Assembly: GCA_018806985.1 (NCBI GenBank)
Contig: JADANN010000369.1
Span: forward strand, 124,001 to 188,000
Source of the DNA: Angiostrongylus vasorum
Lineage: Eukaryota > Nematoda > Chromadorea > Rhabditida > Metastrongylidae
DNA length: 64,000 bases
Direction of reading: 5' to 3'
Both the position numbers and the translations under genes were made by a program. Shown one piece after another: positions 35,061 through 64,000 of the stretch. Every line of letters begins with the position of its first letter. Positions within the stretch are counted from its first letter, which is position 1. The notes under the pieces are model-generated. The model was not told the DNA's origin. It saw only the letters and a list, made by a program, of their open reading frames with translations, and did no database searches.

Positions 35061-35771
35061 GACAAGAGTTGTTAATGGCCCAAGAATATGGCAACGTAAG
35101 AAGATCGTATCGGATACGGAGAAGTTAGAGAGCCACGAAAAATATATGAGAGAACCGAACAACAGAACGACAGTCTTAGCAAACAGTGCACCGTGCGTCT
35201 CGCATAGGCTTACGTGCTGTGCCATACATGTTGATCTCAACTCGCATTTCGATCCCGCTCCTATAGCACGCCATCCGACTTCCCAGACTTCTCCAATGAC
35301 AAACGGTGGTGAAAGAGTAAAGATATTGTCAAGCTGCGCACAAGCTAATTATTCAGCGCCTGCTGCAGGATGCTTTCCTGCCAAAAAAAGCTGATCAAAG
35401 TCGATGATGGCAAAAAGATCAACACCTGTCTTCTACAAAAAGGCATCGCCGAGCAGCTTAACTCTATTGGATACCTGCTCCCTCTCTCTACTGGATTCGA
35501 ATAGATGGGACTACGACCACCCACACCACAAGGACGATCATCGGAGGACCATCGACTAAAGTAAATTCGGCTCTAAAGAAGTCGAATGCTTGGAAAACTC
35601 AGCCGAATTGAGCTCACAACCAACGCCCACGTTTGCTTTAGTAATCGAAGAAAGCATTAGCTTTTTAAAAATTTCACTTTTGTCAAAAATACTTATATAC
35701 CACGTGATGAACATGGCATTCGTAATCTTTCAATTACAAATTACTGTCTGAAACCCATTTTTCAAGAATGG

Positions 35772-35984
35772 ATGGCTTGTAAAGAATCAGTCCATTTCGT
35801 CAGAGAGGGGGAGCACTCCCTGCGAGTGGGCGACAATGACCTAACAGTAGTCATTCTGCCTTTAATCTTCTCAGAAATTCGTGATAGTCTTCGAATGCCG
35901 TTCTGTGTAAAACTGTGTAAAAGAGCACTGCCGGGACAAGCCACTTCATTTAAGCGGAGCTACACTGGATTCGACTCGATTTGA
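35772..35984 (+). CDS. hypothetical ORF, 70 aa
   Basis: ATG-to-TGA frame with protein-like composition (RVGDNDLTVVILPLIFSEIR and PFCVKLCKRALPG). It stands directly upstream of the U-box repeat at 36023, so it could be the end of a transposon ORF and not a host gene. No family assigned. Confidence 0.25.
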   Translation: MACKESVHFVREGEHSLRVGDNDLTVVILPLIFSEIRDSLRMPFCVKLCKRALPGQATSFKRSYTGFDSI

Positions 35985-36022
35985 TCACGAACATCTACAT
36001 CGGAAGAAGAAAGGACTGCGGA

Positions 36023-36105
36023 CAATCGACTCAGAGCAATCCGGCCGTGAGGAAAGCGAAGATGCCGAGACGTTAGTAGAATAAAGATTCCATCAATCTC
36101 ATGCT
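36023..36105 (+). repeat. U-box repeat (conserved GTGAGGAAAG...GACGTTAG...AATAAAG block)
   Basis: GACAATCGACTCAGAGCAAT, then GTGAGGAAAGCGAAGATGCC, GAGACGTTAGTAGAATAAAG and CTCATGCTGGCTTA. The same order of blocks occurs at 39603-39700 (minus), 39832-39930 (plus) and 42735-42822 (minus). The origin of the unit is unclear. Confidence 0.55.
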
Positions 36106-36164
36106 GGCTTATAAGTGAAAAAACGTTGATTTATCATGCCGAGGTTAGATGAATGTCAGCTTTT

Positions 36165-36315
36165 GTAATACTGATTGGATACTTCGATAGGCCACGAGAA
36201 CTCATTGTAAAGGGGAGATATGCATTCAATTACCTTTCTGATGCTTTAGAAAAGCCAAATTCACGGTACGCCTACCAGAAATTCATCAACGCCGAATGCT
36301 CTATCCCTGATTTTC
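36165..36315 (+). repeat. SINE-A 3' fragment
   Basis: Retains TACTTCGATAGGCCACGAG, CATTGTAAAGGGGAGATATG and ATTCATCAACGCCGAATGCT, the distal half of SINE-A. Confidence 0.6.
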
Positions 36316-36626
36316 AATCTAGTTGACAGGTTCTCAAAACTGCTTCTGAAAATATGTGAGAGTATCAGTCCGTAGCCCTAAACTTCTTCTGACTTCTTTC
36401 ATGTGAGAATTTTCGAGTCGAATAGTTGCGAGAAAATGATTCGTTCCCCTAGTGGCTTTATAATAGGTTGAACATATTCAAAAGTAACTATGTGTTTGTC
36501 CTTAGTAGCTGAATCCAGAAGATGTAGTGCCGATGAAAATAATGATTCCCATAAGAAAACTTTGGCGCTCTCGCTGTTTAGCTTGAGAGCAGAGTTCACT
36601 GGAACACAATGCTTCACGAAAGATGT

Positions 36627-36919
36627 GAATAAATGAAGACTTCACGGGTACTTTCTCTATTCCCTTGATGACTAACGCCATTCCTGAAATTCTCCAGTCG
36701 AATGTCTCTGAAACATTCCATACGCGACCTGGTTGGTTGCGGCTAAAAGAGCAGCATGTCATCGATGATGATTGTTCAGTTACGGAAATGCGAAAAGAGA
36801 GCACTTGCCTCATATGTGTGCCGAGCATCACGAACAATGTCATGATATTCCAGCCATTTTTAGTGCTGTTCCAAATGGAAATGGATGGAACTATTTCCAG
36901 TAACGCTTCAAGTTTGTAG
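36627..36919 (+). CDS. hypothetical ORF (about 97 codons)
   Basis: Open frame with ATG at 36668: NAIPEILQSNVSETFHTRPG, then LKEQHVIDDDCSVTEM, CLICVPSITNN and a TAG at 36917. Composition is protein-like, while the opposite strand is also open, so the coding strand is not certain. It could be a terminal exon; no convincing acceptor is seen. Confidence 0.3.
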
Positions 36920-39104
36920 TGCTTACTGCAGCCAATTCGCCAGTAATCTTCGTGGGGGATTGATCAACTATAAATTTAAGGTTCTCATTTTGAGAAATGA
37001 AAAAGAGAAGTATTAAAAGGATAGATTTTTCTGGATTGATTAGAATTTTCGCGTGGAGCACCTAGTTTTCAATCCCTCAGGTGGAAGGTTAGCGCAGAGA
37101 ACGAGGATGGAATGTGTGTAGGACTTTAAGGATCTCATTTGATTCCGATGTTTTCAGACGTTAACGGATTAAATGCATTCGGGAGTTCTTGCTATACTGA
37201 TAGCTTTCTCATTGTACCATACAGCTAAGCACAGTCTCGCTAATGATGACTTTTAACAATCTTTCTGTAGTTCAGTACCGCCAAATCCGGAAGGTGTGTG
37301 GAAGTTCTTCCAAAATACAAATAATGCAGAACCTCGCCTGTATTCCTGAACAAAAAGCGGAGTAATAGACGTCAAGTATCGTGTACATATGTGTTTTACA
37401 GACTTTTTCAATTTTTACACTCGTATCGGCCCACGTATCCCGTTCACTTTTTGCGGTCTCCTCTTGTTGCAGCTGCTTGTCATCTATTCCTTCCGTTCTA
37501 ATAACGGATCAATATGTCGCCTTAGAGTTCCTAGAATTGCACTTCATTAACTGTTCATTCGTTATCGCCGTCATCGTCTCTAGTGGTGGAATCAATGTTT
37601 CTGTTAGCAGAGAGTGTGTATAACAGCTGACACGCAGCTTGGCTTCCGGCCACACAGTTGGCCAGCATCGTCCACACGTCCTTCTGTCTTCCTCTGCTTT
37701 TATTTATGTTAGTTCATTTCGAGCATCACTTGTGGCAGTGATATATCTACATATAACCTAATATTCACCGACTCTTTGTCTTGTGTTTAACTCTCATGGC
37801 AATGACTCGCTTTCGCATCCGCCTTCTTACATCTACGAAGGACCTTGTCAACCAAAACCTTATAATTGCTCATTCGTTGTGTTCATTTAATGATGATTAA
37901 AATTCTGTGCAGGCTTTTCCCACTCAACTAGGGAGAACTCTACGATGCCGTTTGCTTCTAACGGGTTTCGATGCCATTCAAAAATTGCTCATTCCAAACA
38001 GATTTTAACACTATTCTGAAGTACAAAACTCTGTCAGTGTCAGGAGTCATCGAACTTCTGGACTGTATTCATTTTAACAACAAATAGTTCTGAAAGGCAT
38101 ACGTTACTTCCATTGTGTATTGACAACCACATAAAACAAACTGGATATGTTTTGCTTTTTCCACAAAAAAAGTAGCGATCTTCGACACGTAAGGGGCTCA
38201 AGAAGAATAGTGCTTCATACGTAACGGTCATCTACGTCCATTACTGTGGGCACAGATGTCCAGAATACACCGGCCGTAGAACAGGTTTTTCAGAACGGTA
38301 TCAGCTAGCAACATTGGCTTCTCTTAAAAAAAGACCCTATCAAGACTTCAAGAGAACAAAATCATTCCCAACCAGTAATTTACCGTTGGAATGATATCGG
38401 GCCCGAAATTTTATTCACGAAGACGGGCCTGTCAAATACTGAAGTGAGCAATTCATTTGGCAAACGTTAATTTAGTCCTGGGCAAAAGTGAACCCATAAT
38501 TGTTTCTTTTGAGCTTCATTTGCATAAACATGCATTGAAACACATCGGAACTCGTCGTAATGCTCTCAGAACAAAGGTATAGAAGGAGTGCGTAGTTGTT
38601 TCTGTTGAATATTCGAAATGGAGGTTCAACAACTTCGGCATTCGATCGATGACGAATGTCGCTAGTCACTCCTTAGTCGTCTTTATTTAGTTCTTTGTGT
38701 AAGCTCCTCATTTCAACTCGTTCCTTTGAAGCATTATGGCGAGAACATCAAACAAGTGAATAGTCGAACCCAAGGACTTTCCTGAATTCTTTGGAGAAAA
38801 TCTCAGTCTCATACACTCCTACTTTTTTCACCTCTTCCATTCAAAACTGTGAAGTGAACTGGTCCTATCTATTATTCCTGCAAGTTGTGCTTGCACTCTA
38901 CAGTTTCACTGTTGATTCTTTTTTAAAAAGTGTATTCGAGTGTAAGTCAGTAAACTGTGATAAAATCACTAAAAAACTGATCTGATAGGAGAAGAGTCAG
39001 CAAATAAAATACCCAGAATTACGGCAAGTTATTAAACTAGCTAGGGGCACCGCATGAAGAAAGTTAATGGATATCGACAAGGAGCTGGTATGGTGTGAGC
39101 ATAT
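36920..39104. other. no gene recognised
   Basis: About 2.2 kb with only short frames and no repeat member that I can align with confidence. Confidence 0.35.
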
Positions 39105-39345
39105 CTATTTATTGGTTATTTTATTTTATGTGACTCGTCATCGCACCTACTATGCAGATCCCAGCACTTCCTGCATTGCATTCGTTTTCCTCCCATTCAT
39201 CATCAACAAACTCTTCGAACATTTCGCTTCTTTCGGCTGCTGCTTGAGCAGCATGCCGTCTTCTTTATGAGTGTCAAGGAATGCTGGTTGAGTCAATTCT
39301 CCCTTGCAGCCCTGGAAATAGCCGAACTAGGGCGCTCTTCTATAG
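39105..39345 (-). repeat. SINE-B 3' half, minus strand
   Basis: Antisense of the SINE-B body and tail: TTTTATTTTATGTGACTCGT, CAGATCCCAGCACTTCCTGC, CATTCATCATCAACAAAC, GCT and GGTTGAGTCAATTCTCCC. Confidence 0.65.
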
Positions 39346-39434
39346 ATTTTCACGCAGATTCTAGGGAGAGTGTTGACAGCGAGTCGAACGAACACCTTGC
39401 TTCCTGATGGACTGCATCAATAACCATTGTGCTA

Positions 39435-39444
39435 CCCCCCCCCC
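39435..39444. repeat. C10 homopolymer
   Basis: Run of ten C, the longest G/C homopolymer noticed in the window. Confidence 0.9.
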
Positions 39445-39602
39445 ATACCAGTGCTGTGTCCTTGCGGATTAAGTGAAAATCACAAAGTAACGGTCTAGCA
39501 ATGCACTGATACTGTGCCCTGTCAGTATTAACCAATATCACAGTAACGAAACTTTAAACTCACTCATTTCCATGATATTCTTTCATTGATAACCTAGCAC
39601 GT

Positions 39603-39700
39603 TGTTGATAAAAAAGGTTTATTCGGCCAACATTTCGACGCCTTTGTCTTCCTCAGAGCCGATGATCCGATTCAATGGTCCACAGTCGTTCGTCCTTTCG
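39603..39700 (-). repeat. U-box repeat, minus strand
   Basis: In element orientation: CGAACGACTGTGGACCATTG, CTCTGAGGAAGACAAAGGCG, TCGAAATGTTGGCCGAATAA. It faces the plus-strand unit at 39832 head to head across about 130 bp. Confidence 0.6.
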
Positions 39701-39829
39701 ATATGGTGCCTTCGTCGTGAAATCGAACCGATTCTTCTTCAGCGGAGCACTCGTCGAACGAGGTAACCTCACCAAGCGATGCTTTTTTATATAGGGCGAT
39801 TGTTGATGATAGTGTTTGCCCGAGAGAAC

Positions 39830-40315
39830 GAACGACTGTGGACCATCGGCTCCGATCACCGGCCCTGAGGAAATTAAAGAGGTCTAAACGTTAACCAAAT
39901 AAAGTTGTTTGTCAACTTCGTGTTAGCTTACCAGCAGATGAATGGTGAGGAACTTCTGTCGACCTTGTTCACCTCAATAGTTCAGGAAGGTACTGATTAT
40001 TAGTGCTGAGCTTTAATGCAGGTCGTTTTAAAAATTTAGTGAGAGAAATACCACCGCAACGATGCTGAGATATTTGCAAAACTTGGGACCTCAGGCCAGA
40101 TCGAGCCACGATTACCCTTTACGAGGGCTCGCCTATTACACAGTGCACCACGGAGGCCCTTGCTCTGCCTCTCTCTCAGCTAGTGTTCTACCGCTCGCTG
40201 CTATGAGCAATCATCTGTCAGCGGGATTGATGTGGGGACCACAAATCGGCATTGAACCCAGTTAGCTGAGACTGTAGTCGGAATCACAATGTTAACCATT
40301 TTATTTTCTCCCTAC
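39830..40315 (+). repeat. left arm of a large inverted repeat (foldback)
   Basis: About 480 bp that is the reverse complement of 42340-42824 with only scattered mismatches. It contains a U-box unit, GTGTTAGCTTACCAGCAGA, GTCGACCTTGTTCACCTCAA, GGTACTGATTATTAGTGCTG and an antisense family C core. Without the mariner the arms would be separated by only about 175 bp. Confidence 0.8.
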
Positions 40316-40964
40316 TATTAGGTTGTTCACGAATAAACTAACATTGCATTTTTTTCCGTCATCGTAGTTGGTGAAACGTTTCTCGCGCTCTCAATGTGCT
40401 TGGAGAAGTGACAATGGGTAGGCGAGAGGTCTGTGAATATGGCGGATGAGGCAAAGTTCTGTAGCCTAACTCGTCCAACTTCTGCCGCGCTGCTTCTGCA
40501 GTGTGAGGCCGGGAGTTGTAGTGTAGAAGGATCGGCCCTTTTCTGTTGACTAATGCCGGTAGTTATTGTTGGAGTTTACATTGGATTTCGTCGATTTCTT
40601 GGCAATACTTCTTTGCTGCAATCGTTTCGCCCAGGATTCGAAAAGCTGTTATGAAACAGTCCAACTGCAGACCACCAAACAGTCACATTAACCTTTTTTT
40701 GGTGCAAATTCAGCTTCGGGAAGTGCTGTGAAGCATGATCGCTATCCAACCATTGAGCCGAACGTCGCCGACTGTCGTACAGAATCCACTTCTCGTCGCA
40801 TATCACAGTTCGATCAAGAAAAAGGGTCGCTGTTGTTGCGCAGAATAAAGAACAAATGACACTTCAAAACAGGATTTTTCTGATTATCGTTTAATTCGTG
40901 CTGCACCCATTTATCCAGTTTTTGTCCTCCCTATTCAATTCAAAGTTTTAATTAATTTAAAAGG

Positions 40965-41236
40965 GCGAGTGTAGCGCAATGGTCGAAGGCGCCCTGCGAC
41001 ACACAAGTGGAATCGATCCCTGCGCCCATGACCAACCAAGCATACCGTCTCCCCGGGTTCTGCAAGTTGGTCCCAGACTTGTCTGGGAGGATAGCACTGG
41101 CTGGATGCATCAGTAGGCCATCGTGAATCACTGTAAAGGCCAGATATGCATTCAATCACCTCCAACGATGCTTGATGAAGTCGAATGCATGGCGCATCCT
41201 TAATGGATTGATCAACGCCCAGAGCTTTATCCTTTA
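40965..41236 (+). repeat. SINE-A inserted in the mariner transposase
   Basis: GAGTGTAGCGCAATGGTCGA head, GAATCGATCCC B box, full body and CTTTATCCTTTACCC tail. The transposase sequence on the two sides repeats AATTCAAAGT (about 40937) and AATTCAAGT (about 41246), consistent with a short target duplication. The mariner must be older than this insertion. Confidence 0.9.
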
Positions 41237-41671
41237 CCCTTTTTACGTAATTCAAGTGAGTAAAAATATGCTCTATGCTTACCGCAAGCTATTCTGCCAG
41301 CTCTCGAACAGTTGTTTGCGCGTTTGTTTCCATTAATGCCTTCGATTTGTCGTCGTTAAGTTCATGGGGACTTCCGCAGGCTTCTTTATCTTCGAGGTCA
41401 AAATCAACAGATCGGAATTTCCGTGACCATGTTTCCACTGTTGATTCACCAACACTAGCATCACCACAAACTTCATTAATGTTTCGATCCGTCTCTGCTG
41501 CACTACGGCTGAGTTTGAACTCGTAAAAGAAAAATTGACGAAAATTCGCTTTTGGCATCTAGAATTCTAAAGCTCAGAATTGGTGAAAAAAAACTAAATT
41601 TCGACAAAATATAAAGATATGGTTAGAAAGAACATAAAAATCGGCTTTCTAATGAAATACGATGATGATAT

Positions 41672-42052
41672 ACCTACTTGATACTTGAACGGCCTACCGT
41701 CACTGATTGTGCGCGCCCAGCACAATCACCACTTTTCGGAGATCTGCTGGTTTGTGGCTCCCTGGAATCTCGAGGTCAGCCTGACCAAACATTCTGCCCC
41801 AGGTCTTTACAACCACAGGCAGTCGCAGCCCTTGTGGATCAGAGGGACATTTGCCACCATGCGACTTTGATACCAAGACGCTGGTGGATCATGGTATTGA
41901 TTTACTCTTAGCTAGGCTTCCTGATGGAAACGCCGAACTCTTTCTCAGCTTGGGAGACCCTGCCGAGGAGACGAATCCCCTCGCTGTGCATCGCAGTCCC
42001 GACACCCAGGAACACCTCCCAGCCACGATGAGGCGGTAAACCATTGGGAGGA
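41672..42052 (+). repeat. dispersed retroposon family D, copy 5, with 10-bp target duplication
   Basis: 381 bp flanked by perfect ATGATGATAT at 41662-41671 and 42053-42062. This gives the element ends: ACCTACTTGATACTTGAACG at the left and ACCATTGGGAGGA at the right. Inserted in the mariner 5' flank. Confidence 0.85.
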
Positions 42053-42214
42053 ATGATGATATAATAATGACATAATACTGCCAGGTACAAAGAATACCCT
42101 ATTGGTGAAAAATTTTTTAAAACAGCAAATATTTTAAAACGGCCATCTTTTGAACAACCTAATATGACTGCAACATAAAACTAGTTGAAAGACAGGCAGA
42201 GAAAGAAAGGGTTT

Positions 42215-42362
42215 CAGTGTTGCTAGTGTAATTCGCGAGTTCCCGGAACGTGGTTCGATCTGGCCCAAGGCCCAAGTTTTGCGAATATCTCAGCATTGTT
42301 AGTGGTTGCAATTCACATCATATCCCGCCGTGAAAAATTATAGTAGGCAGAAAGTAAAAGGT
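42215..42362 (+). repeat. foldback family C, partial copy
   Basis: GGTTCGATCTGGCCC core, TTTTGCGAATATCTCAGC, and the 3' arm CCCGCCGTGAAAAATTATAG and GTAGGCAGAAAGTAAAAGG. Confidence 0.65.
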
Positions 42363-42824
42363 CAACATCGTGATTCCAACTGCAGTCTCAGCTTAGCTGG
42401 GTTCAATGCTGATTTGTGCTCGCCAGATCAATCCCACTGACGCGTGATTGCTCATATCAGCGAGCGGTAGAACACTAGCTGAGAGAGGCAGAGCAAGGGC
42501 CTCCGTGGTGCACTGTGTAATAGGCGAGCCCTCGTAAGGGTAATCGTGGTTTGATCTGGCCTGAGGTTCAAGTTTTGCGAATATCTCAGCGTCGTTGCGG
42601 TAGTATTTCTCTCACTACTTTTTAAAACGACCTGCATTAAAGCTCAGCACTAATAATCAGTACCTTCCTGAATTATTGAGGTGAACAAGGTCGACAGAAG
42701 TCCCTCACCATTTCCTCTGCTGGTAAGCTAACACGAGGTTGATAAACAGTTTTACTCGGCTAACGTTTTGACGTTATCGGCTTCCTCAGAGCTGGTGATC
42801 CGAGTCGATGATCCACAGTCGTTC
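42340..42824 (-). repeat. right arm of the large inverted repeat
   Basis: Reverse complement of 39830-40315. It includes a family C core in sense orientation at 42480-42610 and a minus-strand U-box at 42735-42822. Confidence 0.8.
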
Positions 42825-42950
42825 AAAGGGTAATCGTATTTCGATCCGGTCAGAGATCTAAGTTTTGCGAATATCTCAGCACCGTTGCGGTTGTATTTCA
42901 CGTCATATCTTGCCGTGAAAAATTATGGTGGACAAAAAAATAAAAGGCTA
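42825..42950 (+). repeat. foldback family C, partial copy
   Basis: ATTTCGATCCGGTCAG core, TTTTGCGAATATCTCAGCAC, and CTTGCCGTGAAAAATTATGG arm with an A-rich end. It abuts the right arm of the inverted repeat. Confidence 0.6.
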
Positions 42951-42965
42951 ACAGTAGTAAGAGAG

Positions 42966-43153
42966 TTTGTCAAAAAGCGCATTTGACGATGCAAGACAAA
43001 CACGTTACGTTCACGGAAATGTCCTAAAAAAAGTAGATGAACTCTGTACTGAAAATTACTCTAGACTGTGTGAGCTGTGCACATGGAGAAAACAGTTCAA
43101 GGATGTGCTTGGAAAGAAGTGGCTAGCAAATTGCCGCTCTGAATGTCCATGAC
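42966..43153 (+). CDS. putative terminal exon, Cys-containing protein
   Basis: Open frame reading SKSAFDDARQTRYVHGNVLK, then CTENYSRLCELCTWRK and a C-terminal KKWLANCRSECP before TGA at 43153. Five or six cysteines in 40 residues and a natural-looking end suggest an extracellular domain. The LCELC spacing recalls the LCEFC of the minus-strand trace at 60.2 kb, but is too short to prove relation. No good acceptor was found; the region lies between a repeat cluster and the long gene that starts at 43687. Confidence 0.3.
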
Positions 43154-43686
43154 AGCAGTAGGGATGAACGAAAGTGTTTCTCAACCAACAATATGCCATT
43201 ACTATTAGGTGGTATGAACTGTGTATGATAAGCAAACACTGAAGAAGAACTATACAAATGTAGAAACAGTCGCAATCCGCTTCTAACTGCTTAATTTTCT
43301 TCTGTTCTGCCCACCTATACCCCCGTGCAATCCTAATTTATCTGCAGCCTAAGGAATGGATGCTAAGAACAGATTGAATAATGTTTTCAAGAATAGCACT
43401 TGACACGACGAAAAAAAAACAGAATTAACGTGGGAACCGTTGAAGAAGAGTAAAGTGCAATATGCTTGCCAATTAATTTCCTTATTCTTTTCTTTTTTCT
43501 CATCTACAACCACCAGGACTGGAGCTAGCGTCATTCTCTTTGTTTTCATGAAAATCCGAAAGTATCGTCGTCGTGTCTACGAGATTTTTTTTTGGTATGA
43601 CTAGGGAGTTTTTCTTCCAGGAATTACTACTTTGTGTGCAAATAATATTCGTACCGTTGACAGCTGGCTAAACATCAACTGCACGG

Positions 43687-63722
<20,036 letters not shown>

Positions 63723-64000
63723 GTTCGTTATTGTACAGTTGCATATTAGATTATTTACTGCTTTCTTATAGAATATTCTTCAACTACCCATAGTTTCGAA
63801 GAAACGTCTGCACCAGAGCACATTTTCCACTTAAATGACATTTGTTCACTGAGTTGAATCGCCTGTGCTTGTGCATTCTAAGGTCGTTACCAAACGCAGA
63901 GATGATTTCTGCTGTTGTTGTACTCTTAGTTAGCATTTCGGCTTTTTTTTGGCAACGCCGATCTAAGGGTGAACCGCAAAGTCTTGCCTCGTTTTTTTTC

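Larger units (their letters stand above)
40318..42162 (-). mobile_element. mariner transposon (DD34D), dead, with two nested insertions
   Basis: Terminal repeats TTAGGTTGTTCA (40318) and TGAACAACCTAA (ending 42162) are each flanked by TA, the mariner target duplication (40316-40317, 42163-42164). The transposase reads on the minus strand from 41558. The N-terminal DNA-binding half is MPKANFRQFFFYEF, GESTVETWSRKFRS and ETNAQTTVRELAE, then a stop. After the SINE come VQHELNDNQKNP, DRTVICDEKWILYDS and LHQKKVNVTVWWSA, then LLHYNSRPH and HPPYS. The first catalytic Asp (ICDEKW) is present. The second is Tyr (LHYNSRPH) and the third region is frameshifted with Asp changed to His. A SINE-A splits the ORF at 40965 and a family D unit lies in the 5' flank at 41672. 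Confidence 0.92.

Noticed and set aside
40576..40806. Host gene of the SETMAR type from the mariner-like frame
   Set aside because: The frame is a fragment of the mariner transposase within TA-flanked terminal repeats, with lost catalytic residues and no fused domain.
30820..41236. Repeat array such as a CRISPR or satellite
   Set aside because: Repeated units are dispersed in both orientations with unrelated flanks and irregular spacing; no array structure.
39603..42822. Hammerhead ribozyme in the U-box (CTGAGGA ... GAAA)
   Set aside because: The core bases look suggestive, but the sequence after GAAA finds no complementary strand ending in an NUH cleavage site, and the putative stem II does not covary among the four copies.

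Overview
The window looks like nuclear DNA of a nematode, most likely a strongylid (hookworm-like) parasite. There are no bacterial-style operons. Coding sequence is split into small exons bounded by nematode-type acceptors (TTTTCAG/TTTNAG) and GTAAG/GTGAG donors. Several acceptors sit directly upstream of a start codon, as expected for spliced-leader trans-splicing. More than a third of the sequence is transposon-derived: RTE-clade LINEs, tRNA-like SINEs, a mariner, foldback repeats, and TA, CA and ATA microsatellites. The species call is inference; no search was possible.

Layout. 1-0.5 kb: minus-strand copy of a small secreted-protein gene that leaves the window. 0.5-8 kb: repeats, a relic of a second secreted-type gene, and a plus-strand four-exon copy of the same secreted family (6568-7780). 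8.9-12.1 kb: near full-length RTE (minus) bounded on both sides by TA repeats. 14.5-15.7 kb: relic of an older RTE lineage. 17.9-18.2 kb: single-exon small secreted ORF. 20.2-23.3 kb: full-length RTE (plus) with an 8-bp target duplication. 23.6-30.1 kb: two tandem copies of a 1.6-1.9 kb segment carrying further secreted-family copies, with a thyroglobulin type-1 domain exon between them. 31.4-31.7 kb: two in-phase exons of an unidentified protein. 33.7-34.2 kb: small proline-rich gene (minus).

39.6-43 kb is a nested repeat complex: an inverted repeat with ~480-bp arms holding a dead mariner, which itself received a SINE inside the transposase and another retroposon in its 5' flank. 43.7-63.7 kb is one long plus-strand gene of at least ten exons that stay in phase for 555 codons. 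It encodes a Ser/Tyr/Thr-rich, probably disordered protein. Its large introns carry two RTEs, many SINEs and the CA repeat.

Two themes stand out. One is a locally duplicating, decaying family of small secreted proteins, of the kind often expanded in parasitic nematodes. The other is a recurring frame break in otherwise convincing exons, nearly always repaired by dropping one base from a short homopolymer, which suggests either assembly overcalls or widespread pseudogenisation. Nested insertions with target-site duplications allow a partial relative dating of the repeat families.
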